Origin: Siphlonurus alternatus
Taxonomy: Eukaryota > Arthropoda > Insecta > Ephemeroptera > Siphlonuridae
Assembly (NCBI GenBank): GCA_949825025.1
Contig: OX463787.1
Span: 3,286,001-3,350,000 of the forward strand
DNA length: 64,000 nucleotides
Reading direction: 5' to 3'
The stretch's first letter is position 1. Every line of letters begins with the position of its first letter. Shown here piece after piece: positions 49,401-59,683 of this stretch. The position numbers were made by a program, and so were the translations under genes. The notes under the pieces are model-generated. The model was given only the letters and a program-made list of their open reading frames with translations, made no database searches and was not told where the DNA came from.

Positions 49401-52400
49401 ATGTAAATGGACCCTAGGAGTTGAATTATGAAGGAATTTTGAAGATTCAATACCAAACAAAAAAGCCAGATTTTGAGGCCTTAAACTTCAAAACATTGAA
49501 AACGGCAAAACTTGACAAAACCAAAACTATTAATTTTAGCTCGATCATACTGAAAACACCTGACGACATGTAATTGGACCCTAGGTGTTCAAATGTGAAG
49601 GAATTTTGAAGATTCAATAACTAACAAAAAAGCCGGATTTTGAGGCCTTAAACTTCAAAACAGTGAAAACGGCAAAACTTGACAAAACCATAACTTTTTA
49701 TTCTAGCTCGATCATACTGAAAACACCTAAAACCATATAATAGGACCCTAGGAGTTCAAATATGAAGGAATTTTGAAGATTCGATTACAAACAAAAAAGC
49801 CGGATTTTGAGGCCTTAAACTTCAAAACAGTGAAAACGCAAAACTTGACAAAACCAAAACTTCTTATTTTAGCTAGTTCATGCTGAAAACACCTGACGTC
49901 ATGTAATTGGACCCTAGGAGTTCAAATATGAAGGAATTTTGAAGATTCAATAACAAACAAAAAATCCGGATTTTGAGGCCTTAAACTTCAAAACAGTGAA
50001 AACGGCAAAACTTGACAAAACCAAAACTTTTAATTTTAGCTCGATAATACTGAAAACTAACAACTAAACCATGTAATTGGACCCTAGGAGTTCAAATATG
50101 AAGGAATTTTGAAGATTCAATTACAAACAAAAAAGCCGGATTTTCTGAAAACACCTGACGTCATGTAATTGGACCCTACGAGGGGAATTCAAAATGACTT
50201 ATCCGCGAGGTTTAGCCGGCGGATAACTCGGTCCACGTTCTAGGTTGGATAACCTAAATACTTAATTAGCTGCGTGGACAAGTATAGGCCCAGACAAGTG
50301 TTTGGATAATTTACTTTGGACAAGTCACTTAGCCAAACCTGTTGGACAAATTCTCGTGGCTAAGATAGCCGCGCGGATTAGTATCGTGGACAGCACTCCC
50401 ACCTGGATATTTTTTTAATTAGGACGCCATCTTGGATTACTTCTTAAATATGGAGGTAATTGGATCTCGATATATGGTGATTTGTGGCTAATTTATTTAG
50501 CATTTGTGTTTAAATTTGATTGAGTATCAATTTGTATCAATCGGGAGCTTACCAGAATACGCTGCCATACCTCAGCTCGAAGGACGATAACGCAAATAAA
50601 ACATTTTTATATTGTTTATAAATTATTTTAATATTATTTAATAGAACTTTGACATATCTGAAGGATATTTCGTCTACTGAGAAAATCTTAGCACTATAAC
50701 GTAAAAACATTTATTTTCATACATATTTTCACCTTGCAGCTTATCCTAGAAAAATATATAATATAAATTATTTTATTAATATATAATTGAACACTATTTA
50801 ATTGTGCGGAAAACGTTTTAAAAAAATTCCATTAATAGCATATGTTATCACTTTTTATTCGTTATCCATTTTTACAATGGCTGTAGTTGTAATCATTTAT
50901 CTAAAAAGATAATCTGAGGATTTGTTTCATAATTTAAATTGCAATCTTAGGATAATTTACGGATTCTTTTAGTCCATGAATCATATTTAATAAAGCTGAC
51001 GATATTTCAGAAGATTATCTTATATTTCCACGTACCTTGAACTTGGCTAGCGTGCCCTGACTGAGCACCCTGAGTGCCAGCAGACAGGTTATGGAGGCCC
51101 CGGACTCCCAGAGTGCGGGCAGGAAGCGACACTCGACCGCGTGGTGGCCGGCCAACGCTGTCTTCTGACAGGCCACGCTGCAGAACGAGACGTCGCAGCA
51201 ACGAGGGCAAGGGAGCGGGGCCACCAGCTTGCAGAGGCAGTGCCAGCAGTGCGAGCCGCGTCGCTCTGAGTTAGATACAGTCAAATTAATTTAATAATTC
51301 CGCCGGAAGTAACCGGAAGTGATAGTTTTCTGTCCTTCCTGTTTGCATCTGGAGTTTAAAATTTTACAGAGAGCTTTGTAATAAGAGGACTGACTTGTTT
51401 ACAAAAGTACAAAATTCGAACGTGAACAAGAAGGTCAGAAACTAGTCATTTCCGGCTACTTCCGGAGGGAATATCAAGTATATTTGACTGTACAATCCCA
51501 TTTGATTGATATAACAACTAGAGGAACATAAACGTTAATTTTTTATATTAAATTTCAATATAGTTTATAAGTTTTTATCAAAAAAAGGACATAATTATAC
51601 ATTGTTGTCGTGAGACAAAAACGAGAATCAAAGGGAACGACATTCTTCTTTTTTTGACGTGCATTTTATATTTTACTTAAGGTAGAGATAACGCCGAACA
51701 GCTGTTCGACGTACTTCACTTTGATTAAGATGTAAACCTTAGCAAATTCACAAAAATTCTGAAATTTTTTTCAGAGACAGATAAAAAGCCATAGAATAAA
51801 TTTCAAAACAATTTAACGAGCCGATTTTTTTTAATTATTATTATTATTTTTTTAATTTTCAGCATAGAGGGCTTTCCCATAGAGAGACAAACTAAGAATT
51901 TAATTTTAAAAAATCGGACCGTTAAATTGTTTTGAAACTTTTTTTCTATGGCTTTTAGGCACTAATATCTGCCGCTCAAAAAAGTTTCAGAATTTTTGTG
52001 AATTTGCTAAGGTTTGCATGCTAATCAAAGGGAAGTACATCGAACAGCTGTTCGGCGTTATCTCTACCTTAATTAAGCAAATCAAATAATGAAGTAATTA
52101 CGATTTTAAGAGGAGAAATACAAAGAAATAATAAAATAAACAAAATATTAATTAATGTATGAAATTAATAAGATTTGATCTTAATATTATTATTATAATT
52201 ATATATTATCATTCAAGATTAGATAATTTTACATAATTTTAAATTTATAGTTTTGGTTTCCATTCGATGAACAAGATTTAAAATAATAATCTGTTTTTTT
52301 TTTATTATAAAAAATATAATTTTATTTATTAATTATCACTGATTTAAATACGCTGAACTTACATTGAAATATCAGCTATAATTATAGTGAATAGAAAATT

Positions 52401-55400
52401 ATCTAAATTATTATTAATTAATTTATTAATTATTTATCAATTGCATGTTAATTATTTGCGTTTTCTTTTTTTTTTTTAACTCTTATATCCAATTCATGCA
52501 GACATTTTATCTGCGAGTATTAATTGCTATTTCAATTTCTTTTATTCGTCCAATATATTCCGCACATATATTTATGCAAATATTGGGCGCGATTCACGAA
52601 GCAGTTAGCTAGGTTTATAATCAAGTTTTTAGCTTAACCACGTTTAACTATACCTGTTTTACTTGTTAAATCACCTAGTTAACCTGGTGGTTAAGCTAAA
52701 CGTGGTAAGAAACCTGGCTATAATAACTGCCTCATGAATCGCGGCCATTATAATATCAAGAAAAAATAAAGCAATATATGCATGGGTAAAGGGGCCGGTA
52801 AAGGCGCATTTCCATGGAGCGTGGAAAGCGAGGCTTGGCTTGGCGAGAAAGGCGCACTTGCTTCAATGTCATATGGCGGCCATGTTGGCGTGGAAAAATC
52901 GCGGCGCGATTTAATCGCTGCAGGAAAGCGATTTTTCCACGCCAACATGGCCGCAATATGACATTGAAGCAAGTGCGCCTTTCTCACCGCGTCAAGCCTC
53001 TCACTTTCCACGCTCCATGGAAATGCACCTTAAGACACGTCAAGTAGTTTAATTATCTCACCCTCGAGTAGCGCCATCACGTACGGCGTCTCCACCACGA
53101 GGGTATCCCCGGGGTTGATGACGGTGGCTGCGCGCGCAAGTCGACCCTCGGTGGGGCCAGCGTACTCGATCTGTACGGAGGCGCTGGCGTGCGGGAACTT
53201 GGGGTTGCGACCCCCCGTCAGAGAGGGCGGGGGCGTGTCCGGCAGGATCGGAGCTGTCGGAGCATGATTTGTATGTAAATTTAGGGGTAAAAAGTAAAAA
53301 ATCAATAACACTAAATGAGGAAAAAAACACAAAAAAACACGTAACTTTGTTCGAATGGAAAAATTATTTAATTAATGTTTTTAGGGTAGAGATTTACTGA
53401 TTTACTTGCAACACGATGGTTCTGTCAGAATTGTCCTATCATTAGCTTTTAACATCTTTTATTAAGGATGGGTGAAGGACATCTTTTTTTGAAATCTGCG
53501 GGGTTGATTACCAAGAATCTGAAAATTTTCAAGATGAAATCAAAAATTTTGTTAAAGGCAACACTTAACTTTACGTTGATTCTCCATATTTTTTTCCCCA
53601 CATTTTTGGGTGAGTTAATTTAATTAGCTATATAATTAAAACATCATATATCATTCAATTACCCTAGCCTTTGTACATTTAACGTATGAAAAAAATAATG
53701 TTGATGTCATTATTTTTTTTTATTCAAAATCAAAAGTGTAACACACGAGATATGAATCATCTTGTATAATATTATACATACAAAATATACAAAGGGTCAT
53801 ATTAAACTTGGTGTTCGTCGGAAACGCTCGGGTGTCCTTCGGCTCGTCCAATATATGAAATTCTGTTACAAACAACGAACCAATTACAGAAGACGTTACA
53901 AATCAATTTAAAAGTGAACCAGAGTATAGTAAGTATACACTCAGGCTCGGACTGGGAATTAAGCTAAGTAAAGGGCCAGTCAGGGCCATATAGGCATTAC
54001 AAGCAGCAGAGGCCACTTTTCCTATGTTCCTATGTTAAAAATCTGAGGGGCGAGTCAGGGATCCCTGACCAAGCCTTATGGCCAGTCCGAGCCTCTGTAT
54101 AATACACTGATGGCCATCAACACGCACCGTTCCTGAGCTTGCCCCCCGGTGCCCCCTTCTCCATCATCCCGATCATGATCTGTACGTCCCTCTGCCACTT
54201 TGAGCGGCGGGCGTTGTCCAGCTTGCCGTCGTCCAGCGCTCCCAGGGTCTGCCTGAAGGCATCCCTGGCCGCCAGTTGTTGGTTCAGAGCCAGCAGGCAG
54301 CGCGCGCGACGGTCCGCGACCTGGGAGTGTGGAAATATTGCTCTAATATTAATTGACGTCAATGAAGTTTAGTACACAGGGAATGGAGTATCGACCTCAA
54401 TTTTTTTTTATTGCAGAAATGGATAGAGCGTGCAAAAAGTTATGCTACCCTGATTTTTTTTCATATTTTTTTCATTTTTTAGAGCCCGGGAACTATTTTT
54501 AAAAAAAATTATTGAAAGTCCTTTTTGTGACGTCACGAGGTGGCAAGTCCTATCTTTTTCTTAAGATGCGGCGTCTCGTGACGTCACAAAAAGAACTTTC
54601 AATAACTTTTTAAAAATAGTTCCCGGGCTCTAAAAAATCCGAAAAAAATCAGAGTAGCATAACTTTACACGCTCTATCCATTTCTGCAAAAAAAAAAAAA
54701 AAAAAAAATTGAGGTCGATACTCCATTATAAATATCATGCATGCAAATTTTGAAGTTTAAACATCAGGTGAGCTAACCCTTCCCACCTCAAGTTTGGGTT
54801 ATAGATGATCCATACAATTTTATTCATCTTAATTTTTTAAGTCTCCTAACCCCCCAGTGGTCTTTGGTCTGATGTATAATAGTATACAATATATCATAAA
54901 GGAGAAAATCTGAGGCTATGAGAGCACATGCAATTTAATACATATTTGATGAATTACGGCGTATAAAAAACTAGATAATTGCTGTAACATGCCTATTTAT
55001 TTATTCAATTAACCTTTACCCCAACCACCCCCACCTCTAAAAAAAAAAAAAAATATTAATTCATCGATGATTTAAAAAATCTAGACGAGGTGACTCAGTA
55101 CGTTTATCCAGATTTAATTTCTAATAATTAAATTTGATAGTGATTAGGACAACTCACCTTGTACCTGAGGTTCTTGGGGTACTGTCCCAGGGTCTGCACC
55201 TGGTCAATGTCCCACAGAGCCAGCAGGTGCTTCTCCAGGTGGTACAGGGCGGCAGATCTGTTAGCCAGGAGGATGCACAGGGCCTCGCAATCTGACGAAA
55301 CAAGAGGAAATCGCGGTAATTTAATTTATCAGTCACGGATCTAATTAAGAGAGAGTTGTCTTTCATTAAATTTAACTTGAAATTTATTCTAAATATATCG

Positions 55401-56593
55401 TTGTCAAATGAAAGGTAAATGCAGAATCCAGTATACTTCATGAAAGTAAATTATATTGCATGCATGTTAATTATCAGCGCATTGCGTTAAGTCCATGACT
55501 TGCATCAATGTAAAACTCCTATATCCGTGTATTATATTTGTAATTGACACATCATTCTCCATTCGAATGACATGCAGCTATCGATTAAACTTATTTAAAA
55601 ATAAGCAACTATAATTACGGGGAATATTAATATTTGATTTGTTGCGTCCTAAATATATATATTTAATTATATTAATTGATTCAGTCAATTTTTTATATAT
55701 TAACGTATACCGTTGACAATATAATTTTTCAAACTATCATATATAAAATAAAAAATTTATGTTCTGTATATTGCAAAATACTGTGCTGCTTCATGATAAT
55801 TTATTGCGAATAATATAAAAATAATATTCTTATCTCGTTTTACTGACCTGCATGCAGTGTTGTGATGGAAATATCTAATAATAAAATTATAGTCCGAGAT
55901 CCTCTTAACAATGCATGCACGTTTAGCAAGAAATTATATTAATATTTTTTATCTTCAGGCAATTAATATAACTATAATTAAATAAATTTGAATATAATTA
56001 TCTGATTTATCTGTATATATAAACGCACTTTAAAAATACATGCACTTTGATCTCTTAAATAGTTAATTTATCGTTAGTACCTTTTTAACAAAACATGCGC
56101 ATGGCCGCATGGTCAAGATATTATTGTAATATAGATAAAAATCATGATGTTTACATCGATAAAAAAAATAAAATAAAGTAACAGTTCAAAATTACGATGA
56201 AAATTTATGCATAAAAATTAAAAAATTAAAGTCACACATTATCAGAATATAATAATGAAAATTCAAAATTTCGTACAAACCTTTTTCGCTCCATGGTATT
56301 AACAAAATACTCTGAGAGTAAAACCGAAGAGCTTTCGGATAATTTGAGATCTGGAAAGCTTTATTTCCTTCTTCTTTGGCTTTCAGAGCAGCCTCGACAT
56401 TTTTGTTACCTTCTCTCGTAAGTTCACATGGGATTGTAAGGTTGGACTGAATCAAAAATTTAGAAACATAAATAACTCGATCAATACCACATTTTAAAGC
56501 TGAAAATTCATTTAATTGATTTTCCCCGATGGATTTTCTAACTTTATTCTGAAATTCTTTGAAAAATCCACTCTCTATTGTATCTAAAATCAT
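40476..56593 (-). CDS. Smyd4: SMYD4-like TPR/SET/MYND protein, complete
   Basis: Exons in transcript order: 56593-56281, 55291-55158, 54320-54128, 53253-53062, 51265-51036, 47513-47312, 46441-46371, 45664-45492, 44640-44430, 41589-41431, 40664-40476 (TGA). All junctions are GT-AG with matching phases; 688 residues (human SMYD4 is about 804). TPR repeats are near 72-170 (KEEGNKAF at 73-80, ANRSAAL). The SET domain starts near 228 (IEYAGPTEGRLARAA) and is split by a MYND finger with C284/C287/C297/C300/C306/C310/C323 and the usual histidines 318-319. NHSCNP at 494-499, GEEVCENYG at 522-530 and post-SET FECNCDAC at 551-558 are the S-adenosylmethionine and zinc motifs. CGECG and CPIC (exon 10) may hold another zinc. 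A probable protein lysine methyltransferase. An acceptor-like TTTTTACAG ends 11 bp upstream of the ATG, so a 5' UTR exon, or an earlier coding exon, is possible. Confidence 0.93.
41036..41214. repeat. MITE family D, copy 3
   Basis: GGGGGACATTCACAAAGCAC pairs with GTGCTTTGTGAATGTCTCCC. Inner arms CCCCGATTTTTAACCCTGGT and the complement of ACCAGGGTTAAAAATCGGGG are exact. SMYD4 intron 10. Confidence 0.85.
41730..42014 (-). repeat. 5S-SINE, diverged subfamily
   Basis: On the minus strand the head reads GATCACCGAAGTCAAGCAAC and TTAGTAGTTGGATGGGTGAC; the body has GGTTTCCACGTTTCCCTCAG. Internal sequence differs more from the 43936 and 57922 copies than those differ from each other. Confidence 0.8.
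42033..42300. repeat. MITE family F, copy 3, with family A outer end
   Basis: ATTGGACAACCTGCATGCAA is the outer end shared with family A, then TGCATTTGGATAGAGGAC of family F. Internal AAATACTATGACGTCATAGT. The right end is eroded. Confidence 0.65.
42301..43190. other. SMYD4 intron 9, nothing recognised in this part
   Basis: AT-rich; no supported feature. Confidence 0.45.
43191..43268 (+). other. Candidate signal-peptide exon nested in an SMYD4 intron
   Basis: ATG at 43191 (second ATG at 43206) opens a short frame with a hydrophobic, cysteine-rich stretch (ILDLCAIIACCVSGLCSK) ending at a donor-like AAG|GTACAG. An initiator-like CTTCAGTG lies about 80 bp upstream. No downstream exon was found, so it may be chance. 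Confidence 0.2.
43600..43719. repeat. Inverted-repeat element, family O
   Basis: GGCCTGTTCGTAAACCCTGC is matched by GCAGGGTTTACGAACAGGCT, with arms of about 48 bp including CGGTGTACACTTTCTACACC. Very similar arms imply youth. Confidence 0.8.
43936..44328 (+). repeat. 5S rRNA-derived SINE, nearly full length
   Basis: The head TTAGATCACCGAAGTCAGGC and TGGTTAGTACTTGGATGGGT (44001-44020) copies the 5S rRNA internal control region, the box C for TFIIIA. A body without similarity to 5S follows, then the tail TTAGGGGTGTATCCTTGTAAG and a 13-nt A run. Structure fits a SINE3-type element mobilised by a LINE. Lies in SMYD4 intron 9, antisense to the gene. Confidence 0.85.
44702..44873. repeat. Short TIR element, family K copy 2
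   Basis: CAGGTGCGAATTCAG and CTGGACAGATCTTCGCCTG are decayed ends of the family seen at 38207; GGATTTAACATGGACAATAT and a C run are shared. Confidence 0.65.
45063..45405. repeat. MITE family A, copy 6 (SMYD4 intron 8)
   Basis: The left end is eroded (GTGGATAAGTGACATGAAA), the right end intact (TCATGCAGGTTGTCCAT). CCTCCAGGGGGCGTGGCC from 45255. Confidence 0.8.
45704..45833. repeat. MITE family C, copy 3
   Basis: GAAGCAGTTAGCCATGATTC pairs with GAAACCTGGCTAACTGCTTC; GGTTTAACACGTAAAACAGG in the centre matches the copy at 14445. Confidence 0.8.
45834..46370. other. SMYD4 intron 7, nothing recognised
   Basis: AT-rich; no supported feature. Confidence 0.45.
46938..47234. repeat. MITE family F, copy 4 (SMYD4 intron 6)
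   Basis: GATATAGAGGACTTCAAATT and AACTCAAGGTCCTCTATATC are the inner ends. The right outer end TCATGAAGGGTTGTCCATT is the family A/F terminus. Two GACGTCATAG/ATGACGTCG motifs inside. Confidence 0.75.
47597..50340. mobile_element. Foldback-like element: TIRs enclosing a satellite array
   Basis: The left terminal repeat (about 47597-47745) and the right one (about 50175-50325) are inverted copies. Shared blocks include CCAAACACTTGTCTGGGCCT, ATACTTGTCCACGC, AACCTCGCGGATAAGTC and ATTCCCCTC. Everything between them is a tandem array with 15 copies of a 167-bp unit. No transposase is present. It resembles foldback or Tetris-type transposons known to seed satellites. It sits in SMYD4 intron 5. Confidence 0.8.
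47750..50175. repeat. 167-bp tandem satellite, 15 copies
   Basis: The motif GCCGGATTTTGAGGCC (with small variants) recurs at 47791, 47957, 48124, 48293, 48460, 48627, 48796, 48962, 49129, 49296, 49465, 49632, 49799, 49965 and 50135. Spacing is 166-170 bp. Each unit also has AACTTCAAAACAGTGAAAAC and CATGTAATTGGACCCTAG. The last unit is truncated. Confidence 0.95.
50341..51035. other. SMYD4 intron 5, remainder
   Basis: AT-rich flank between the satellite element and the MYND exon. No feature was supported. Confidence 0.4.
51276..51492. repeat. TA-flanked MITE, family R
   Basis: TACAGTCAAATTAATTTAAT and AAGTATATTTGACTGTA are the ends, followed inward by CCGCCGGAAGTAACCGGAAG and CCGGCTACTTCCGGAGGG. 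It abuts the MYND exon, starting 11 bp upstream of it. Confidence 0.75.
51681..52068. repeat. TTAA-flanked palindromic element, family Q copy 2
   Basis: GGTAGAGATAACGCCGAACA pairs with TGTTCGGCGTTATCTCTACC. CGAACAGCTGTTCG occurs near both ends. TTAA at 51677-51680 and 52069-52072. The same family is cut by the left window edge. Confidence 0.85.
52073..52582. other. SMYD4 intron 4, nothing recognised in this part
   Basis: Very AT-rich; no supported feature. Confidence 0.45.
52583..52747. repeat. MITE family C, copy 4
   Basis: TGGGCGCGATTCACGAAGCA and the right end TGCCTCATGAATCGCGGCCA pair, with AGCTTAACCACGTTTAACTA inside. Confidence 0.8.
52798..53032. repeat. GC-rich palindromic element, family P
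   Basis: AAGGCGCATTTCCATGGAGC pairs with GCTCCATGGAAATGCACCTT; inner arms CATATGGCGGCCATGTTGGC and GCCAACATGGCCGCAATATG. A stem of about 110 bp, 30 bp from the donor of SMYD4 exon 4. Confidence 0.85.
53254..54127. other. SMYD4 intron 3
   Basis: Mostly unrecognised. CAGGCTCGGACTGGGAATTA near 53941 and TATGGCCAGTCCGAGCCTCT near 54077 form an inverted repeat of about 155 bp, probably another MITE. Confidence 0.45.
54382..54727. repeat. MITE family B, copy 3 (SMYD4 intron 2)
   Basis: AATGGAGTATCGACCTCAAT and ATTGAGGTCGATACTCCATT are exact terminal repeats. TGACGTCA at 54528 and 54579. An A run of 21 nt interrupts the right arm. Confidence 0.9.
54728..55157. other. SMYD4 intron 2, remainder
   Basis: AT-rich; no supported feature. 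Confidence 0.45.
55292..56280. other. SMYD4 intron 1, nothing recognised
   Basis: Very AT-rich intron of 989 bp; no exon or element was supported. Confidence 0.5.
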
Positions 56594-56603
56594 TTTTAAC
56601 ACC

Positions 56604-57921
56604 TCTGTAAAAAGATGCCGGACTGTAGAAATAAAAATATATATTTTACGGCTACTCTACTACAGAGCATGTAGAGGATCACCGTGTGAGTTATTTTTAA
56701 CTTTGCTTCTAAGATTACTTTTTTTAAAAAAAAACACGTGCGTTTTTTTACCACGCTAGAAGTTGTAAGATTAAAAAAAGAACATAAAGAAAATAGAAAA
56801 ATTAAAGAGAATTTAACGTGTAAATTTTTTAATATACAATTAATTATAATTTTATAGCATTATCATTTAATTTTCTTTTTAATTATATATATTATTATAT
56901 ACATATATTATAATATTTAAGCGTTTTTAATTATGATTTTAAATCGCGCAATTTTATTTATTGTATTTCCTATATTTTAATTTTATATGCTCTTATAATT
57001 TTAAAAGAAAATTAATTGTTCTGATGATACAGTTAAATTATTTGAAGAATTATCATATGTCTAAAATTTATTCTTTGCAAGAAAAAATTAAATTTATAAA
57101 GTCGCGGCTACATCAATTGATTTAGTTCATAAATTTTGGTATAGATGGCAGCAAAAACCAGAGAAATAAAAAAATTAATCAGCTGGCGTGTGAAAATTTT
57201 TGACACAAAAAAAAACTCGTGAGGTGTAAAATTTTACGCCCTTATTTACTGTTTTTCAGGCTGTAAATCTGTCTTATCTCTTAAATAATGACTAGAGATA
57301 AACGTAAAAGTAAGTTTAGTTGTTGATATGAGAAGAAAATGAAGGGAACTCGTAGTTATTGTTACGATATTTTTAACACAATTTTCTTAAATTTCAACTT
57401 TGCGCCTTCAAATGCACTTCGTACTTTTGATATTGTGTTAGGTAAATATTGGTATTTACTATCTAATTTATAGATTTTATCATTCATACGATTATAAACT
57501 CGCTCATAGTTTATTCAGAGAGTAAATTTGAATCATTGTCATTACAAATTATCGTATTCATATGCATACCGTAAACCGCGCGCGGCGTATGCATATACAG
57601 TATATATAATTATTATAGGCCATATTGCAGTGCATGTATACAGTATACATGTCATACTGATCGAGTGATGTGCATTCTTTATTTTCTTGGAAAAATTTGT
57701 TACTGTAAATATTACAGCTGATAGCCTCTCTGTAGCATCAGGTATTCAATTATGCAGTATGCATACCAAACCTTTCGGATGAAATCAGAAAGTCAAAAAC
57801 AAAATTGAAAACTTTAAAAGAAAAACGTTTCATTCTTTGATGGCAAAAAACACAATTACTCTGCAGTATTTATTAATCTACCTACCATGTATCAAACAGT
57901 ATTGTATATACAGTATGCATA
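56604..57921. other. Divergent SMYD4-RabGAP1 intergenic region, left part
   Basis: AT-rich. Must contain SMYD4 promoter elements, but no TATA/Inr pair is convincing. Short purine-pyrimidine and GCATGCAT-like repeats occur near 57550-57650. Confidence 0.45.
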
Positions 57922-58275
57922 TTTTTTTTTTTTTTTACAAGGATACACCCCTAAGAGCTTACAGCTCGCGGCGAGGTACTGGGTAGGGATAAGGTAGGGA
58001 ACGGATAGTGGCCACGGCCTGCATGCTTACGCGTCCCAGCATTCGCTGAGGTGAGACTGAGGGAACCGTGGAAAACCTCAGTCAGGACGGACACCTCTAC
58101 TTTTTCTCAATGGACCAAAGCGATGTCCAAAGCCTGGGGAACCACACACAAGTGCATTACTGCACTGGGTGGAAAGCGAGACGAATTTACCCCAGGGAGG
58201 GAGCAGCGTATTTTTTACTTGAAACGGTCACCCATCCAAGTACTAACCACGCTCGACGTAGCCTGACTTCGGTGA
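57922..58275 (-). repeat. 5S-SINE, minus strand, slightly 5'-truncated
   Basis: Reads from ATCACCGAAGTCAGGCTACG through TTAGTACTTGGATGGGTGAC and the shared body to CTCTTAGGGGTGTATCCTTG and a 15-nt A tail (T run at 57922). Very similar to 43936-44328, so the subfamily was recently active. Confidence 0.85.
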
Positions 58276-58602
58276 TAAATTCAAACCTTTCCCCCCCCCC
58301 CCCCCCGTCCCGTTCAATTATTTCTTTGGTGTCATTTTTATTACTGCATCAAACACACAAAATACACTCACCCCATCCTATGGAGGAAATCATCTTAAAA
58401 AGTTCAGTATAAAATCACCTCATCACCTGAAAACTGGCTACTACTATTTTGGATTTAAAAAGTTGTACCCCTGAATAGCATACAAGTCCCATAAGCAGAG
58501 GGATACACCTTTTTGTTTCTGATAGTAAATCTACTTCCATAGATACCGGTACTAAAATTACGTCCCCCTGATGTGCTAATTGGCTAATTGTTATGTTCTC
58601 AG
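58276..58602. other. Upstream flank of RabGAP1 coding exon 1
   Basis: Includes a 16-nt C run at 58291. It ends in the acceptor TTATGTTCTCAG, so an upstream 5' UTR exon is expected but was not located. Confidence 0.4.
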
Positions 58603-58605
58603 AGC

Positions 58606-59612
58606 ATGGAGGATAGTTCTAGCGTCAAGTCAAACGATTCTTGCGTCAGTGGTTTTGAGATAGTTCCCAAGGAGGTTCCTCAAGTTGAATCTCGAGAACC
58701 GAAGCTCAACATCGCGAACAACGGAGACATCGAGGACCTTCGACAGTCGCTGTGTGAGGTCTTAACGGAAGAGAGAATGGAGGGCAAGGTCGTCTCAGAG
58801 GTCATCAGACCGCAGGTCATCAGCTCAGGAGACCAGGTCATGAAGGTACGTTGAATCAAAGACACAGTTGGGCACAGTTAGCTACCCAGTTTAATATTCA
58901 TGTCTTTTTCCAATGTTATTTGAACTTGGCAGCCTAGTTCATAATCCCCTTGTGGCTGGTCTCAAATGGGACGTACAGTTGAACCAAGTTGAATTAACAT
59001 GTGAATTTTGAGAGTGAACTATAACTAAATGGGAGTCCCATTTAGTCCAACTGTGAAGAGTAACTGTGCCCAACTGTGCCCTCTTGTGGCACCGAGTGGG
59101 ATTTTTGTTCTTGCTTCCCCTCAATGTACGCCAAGTATTCCTTTGTATTATTATTGTCCAGGACGTCAGCACAGATGGCAGCACTGGTTGTCCCTATCTC
59201 TTCGCATATCCCCTCCACTGATACTCCTCTCACATGATGTCCTGCTAGACGTAAACACGTCTTATCTAAGCGGGCTTAAATATCCTGCTTGATGCTTCGT
59301 CTGTTTGTCTGTGGTGGAGTTTTTTTATAAGAGGTGGTATTACCAAGTAACATTTGACATGTTTTAACTTAGAAAATTTTAAACTATTAATATCAAATGC
59401 CAACACGAAATTGATGGTATATATTTGTAAGTTAAAAAATATGCAAAGTCCTCTATGAATACTGTACAGTGTAACCATAAAATTTGTTACCAATAGATCT
59501 TCAAGAGCTCATTTTATTTTATATTTTTTATCACAGTAATAAACAGAGGATGCAAAGTTATGCTACTGGTTCTCTTGTTTTGCTTTTTTTTTATGTTATT
59601 TTATTTATTTGT

Positions 59613-59683
<71 letters not shown>

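Noticed and set aside
48609..49460. Two near-identical 60-residue minus-strand proteins
   Set aside because: They fall in satellite units 669 bp apart and reflect the repeat, not genes.
47750..50175. CRISPR-like regularly spaced repeats
   Set aside because: The whole 167-bp unit repeats, with no unique spacers, in a eukaryotic intron. It is a satellite array.
51015..51284. Independent small MYND protein
   Set aside because: It is the MYND exon of the SMYD4 gene read with intron extensions; phases join it to its neighbours.
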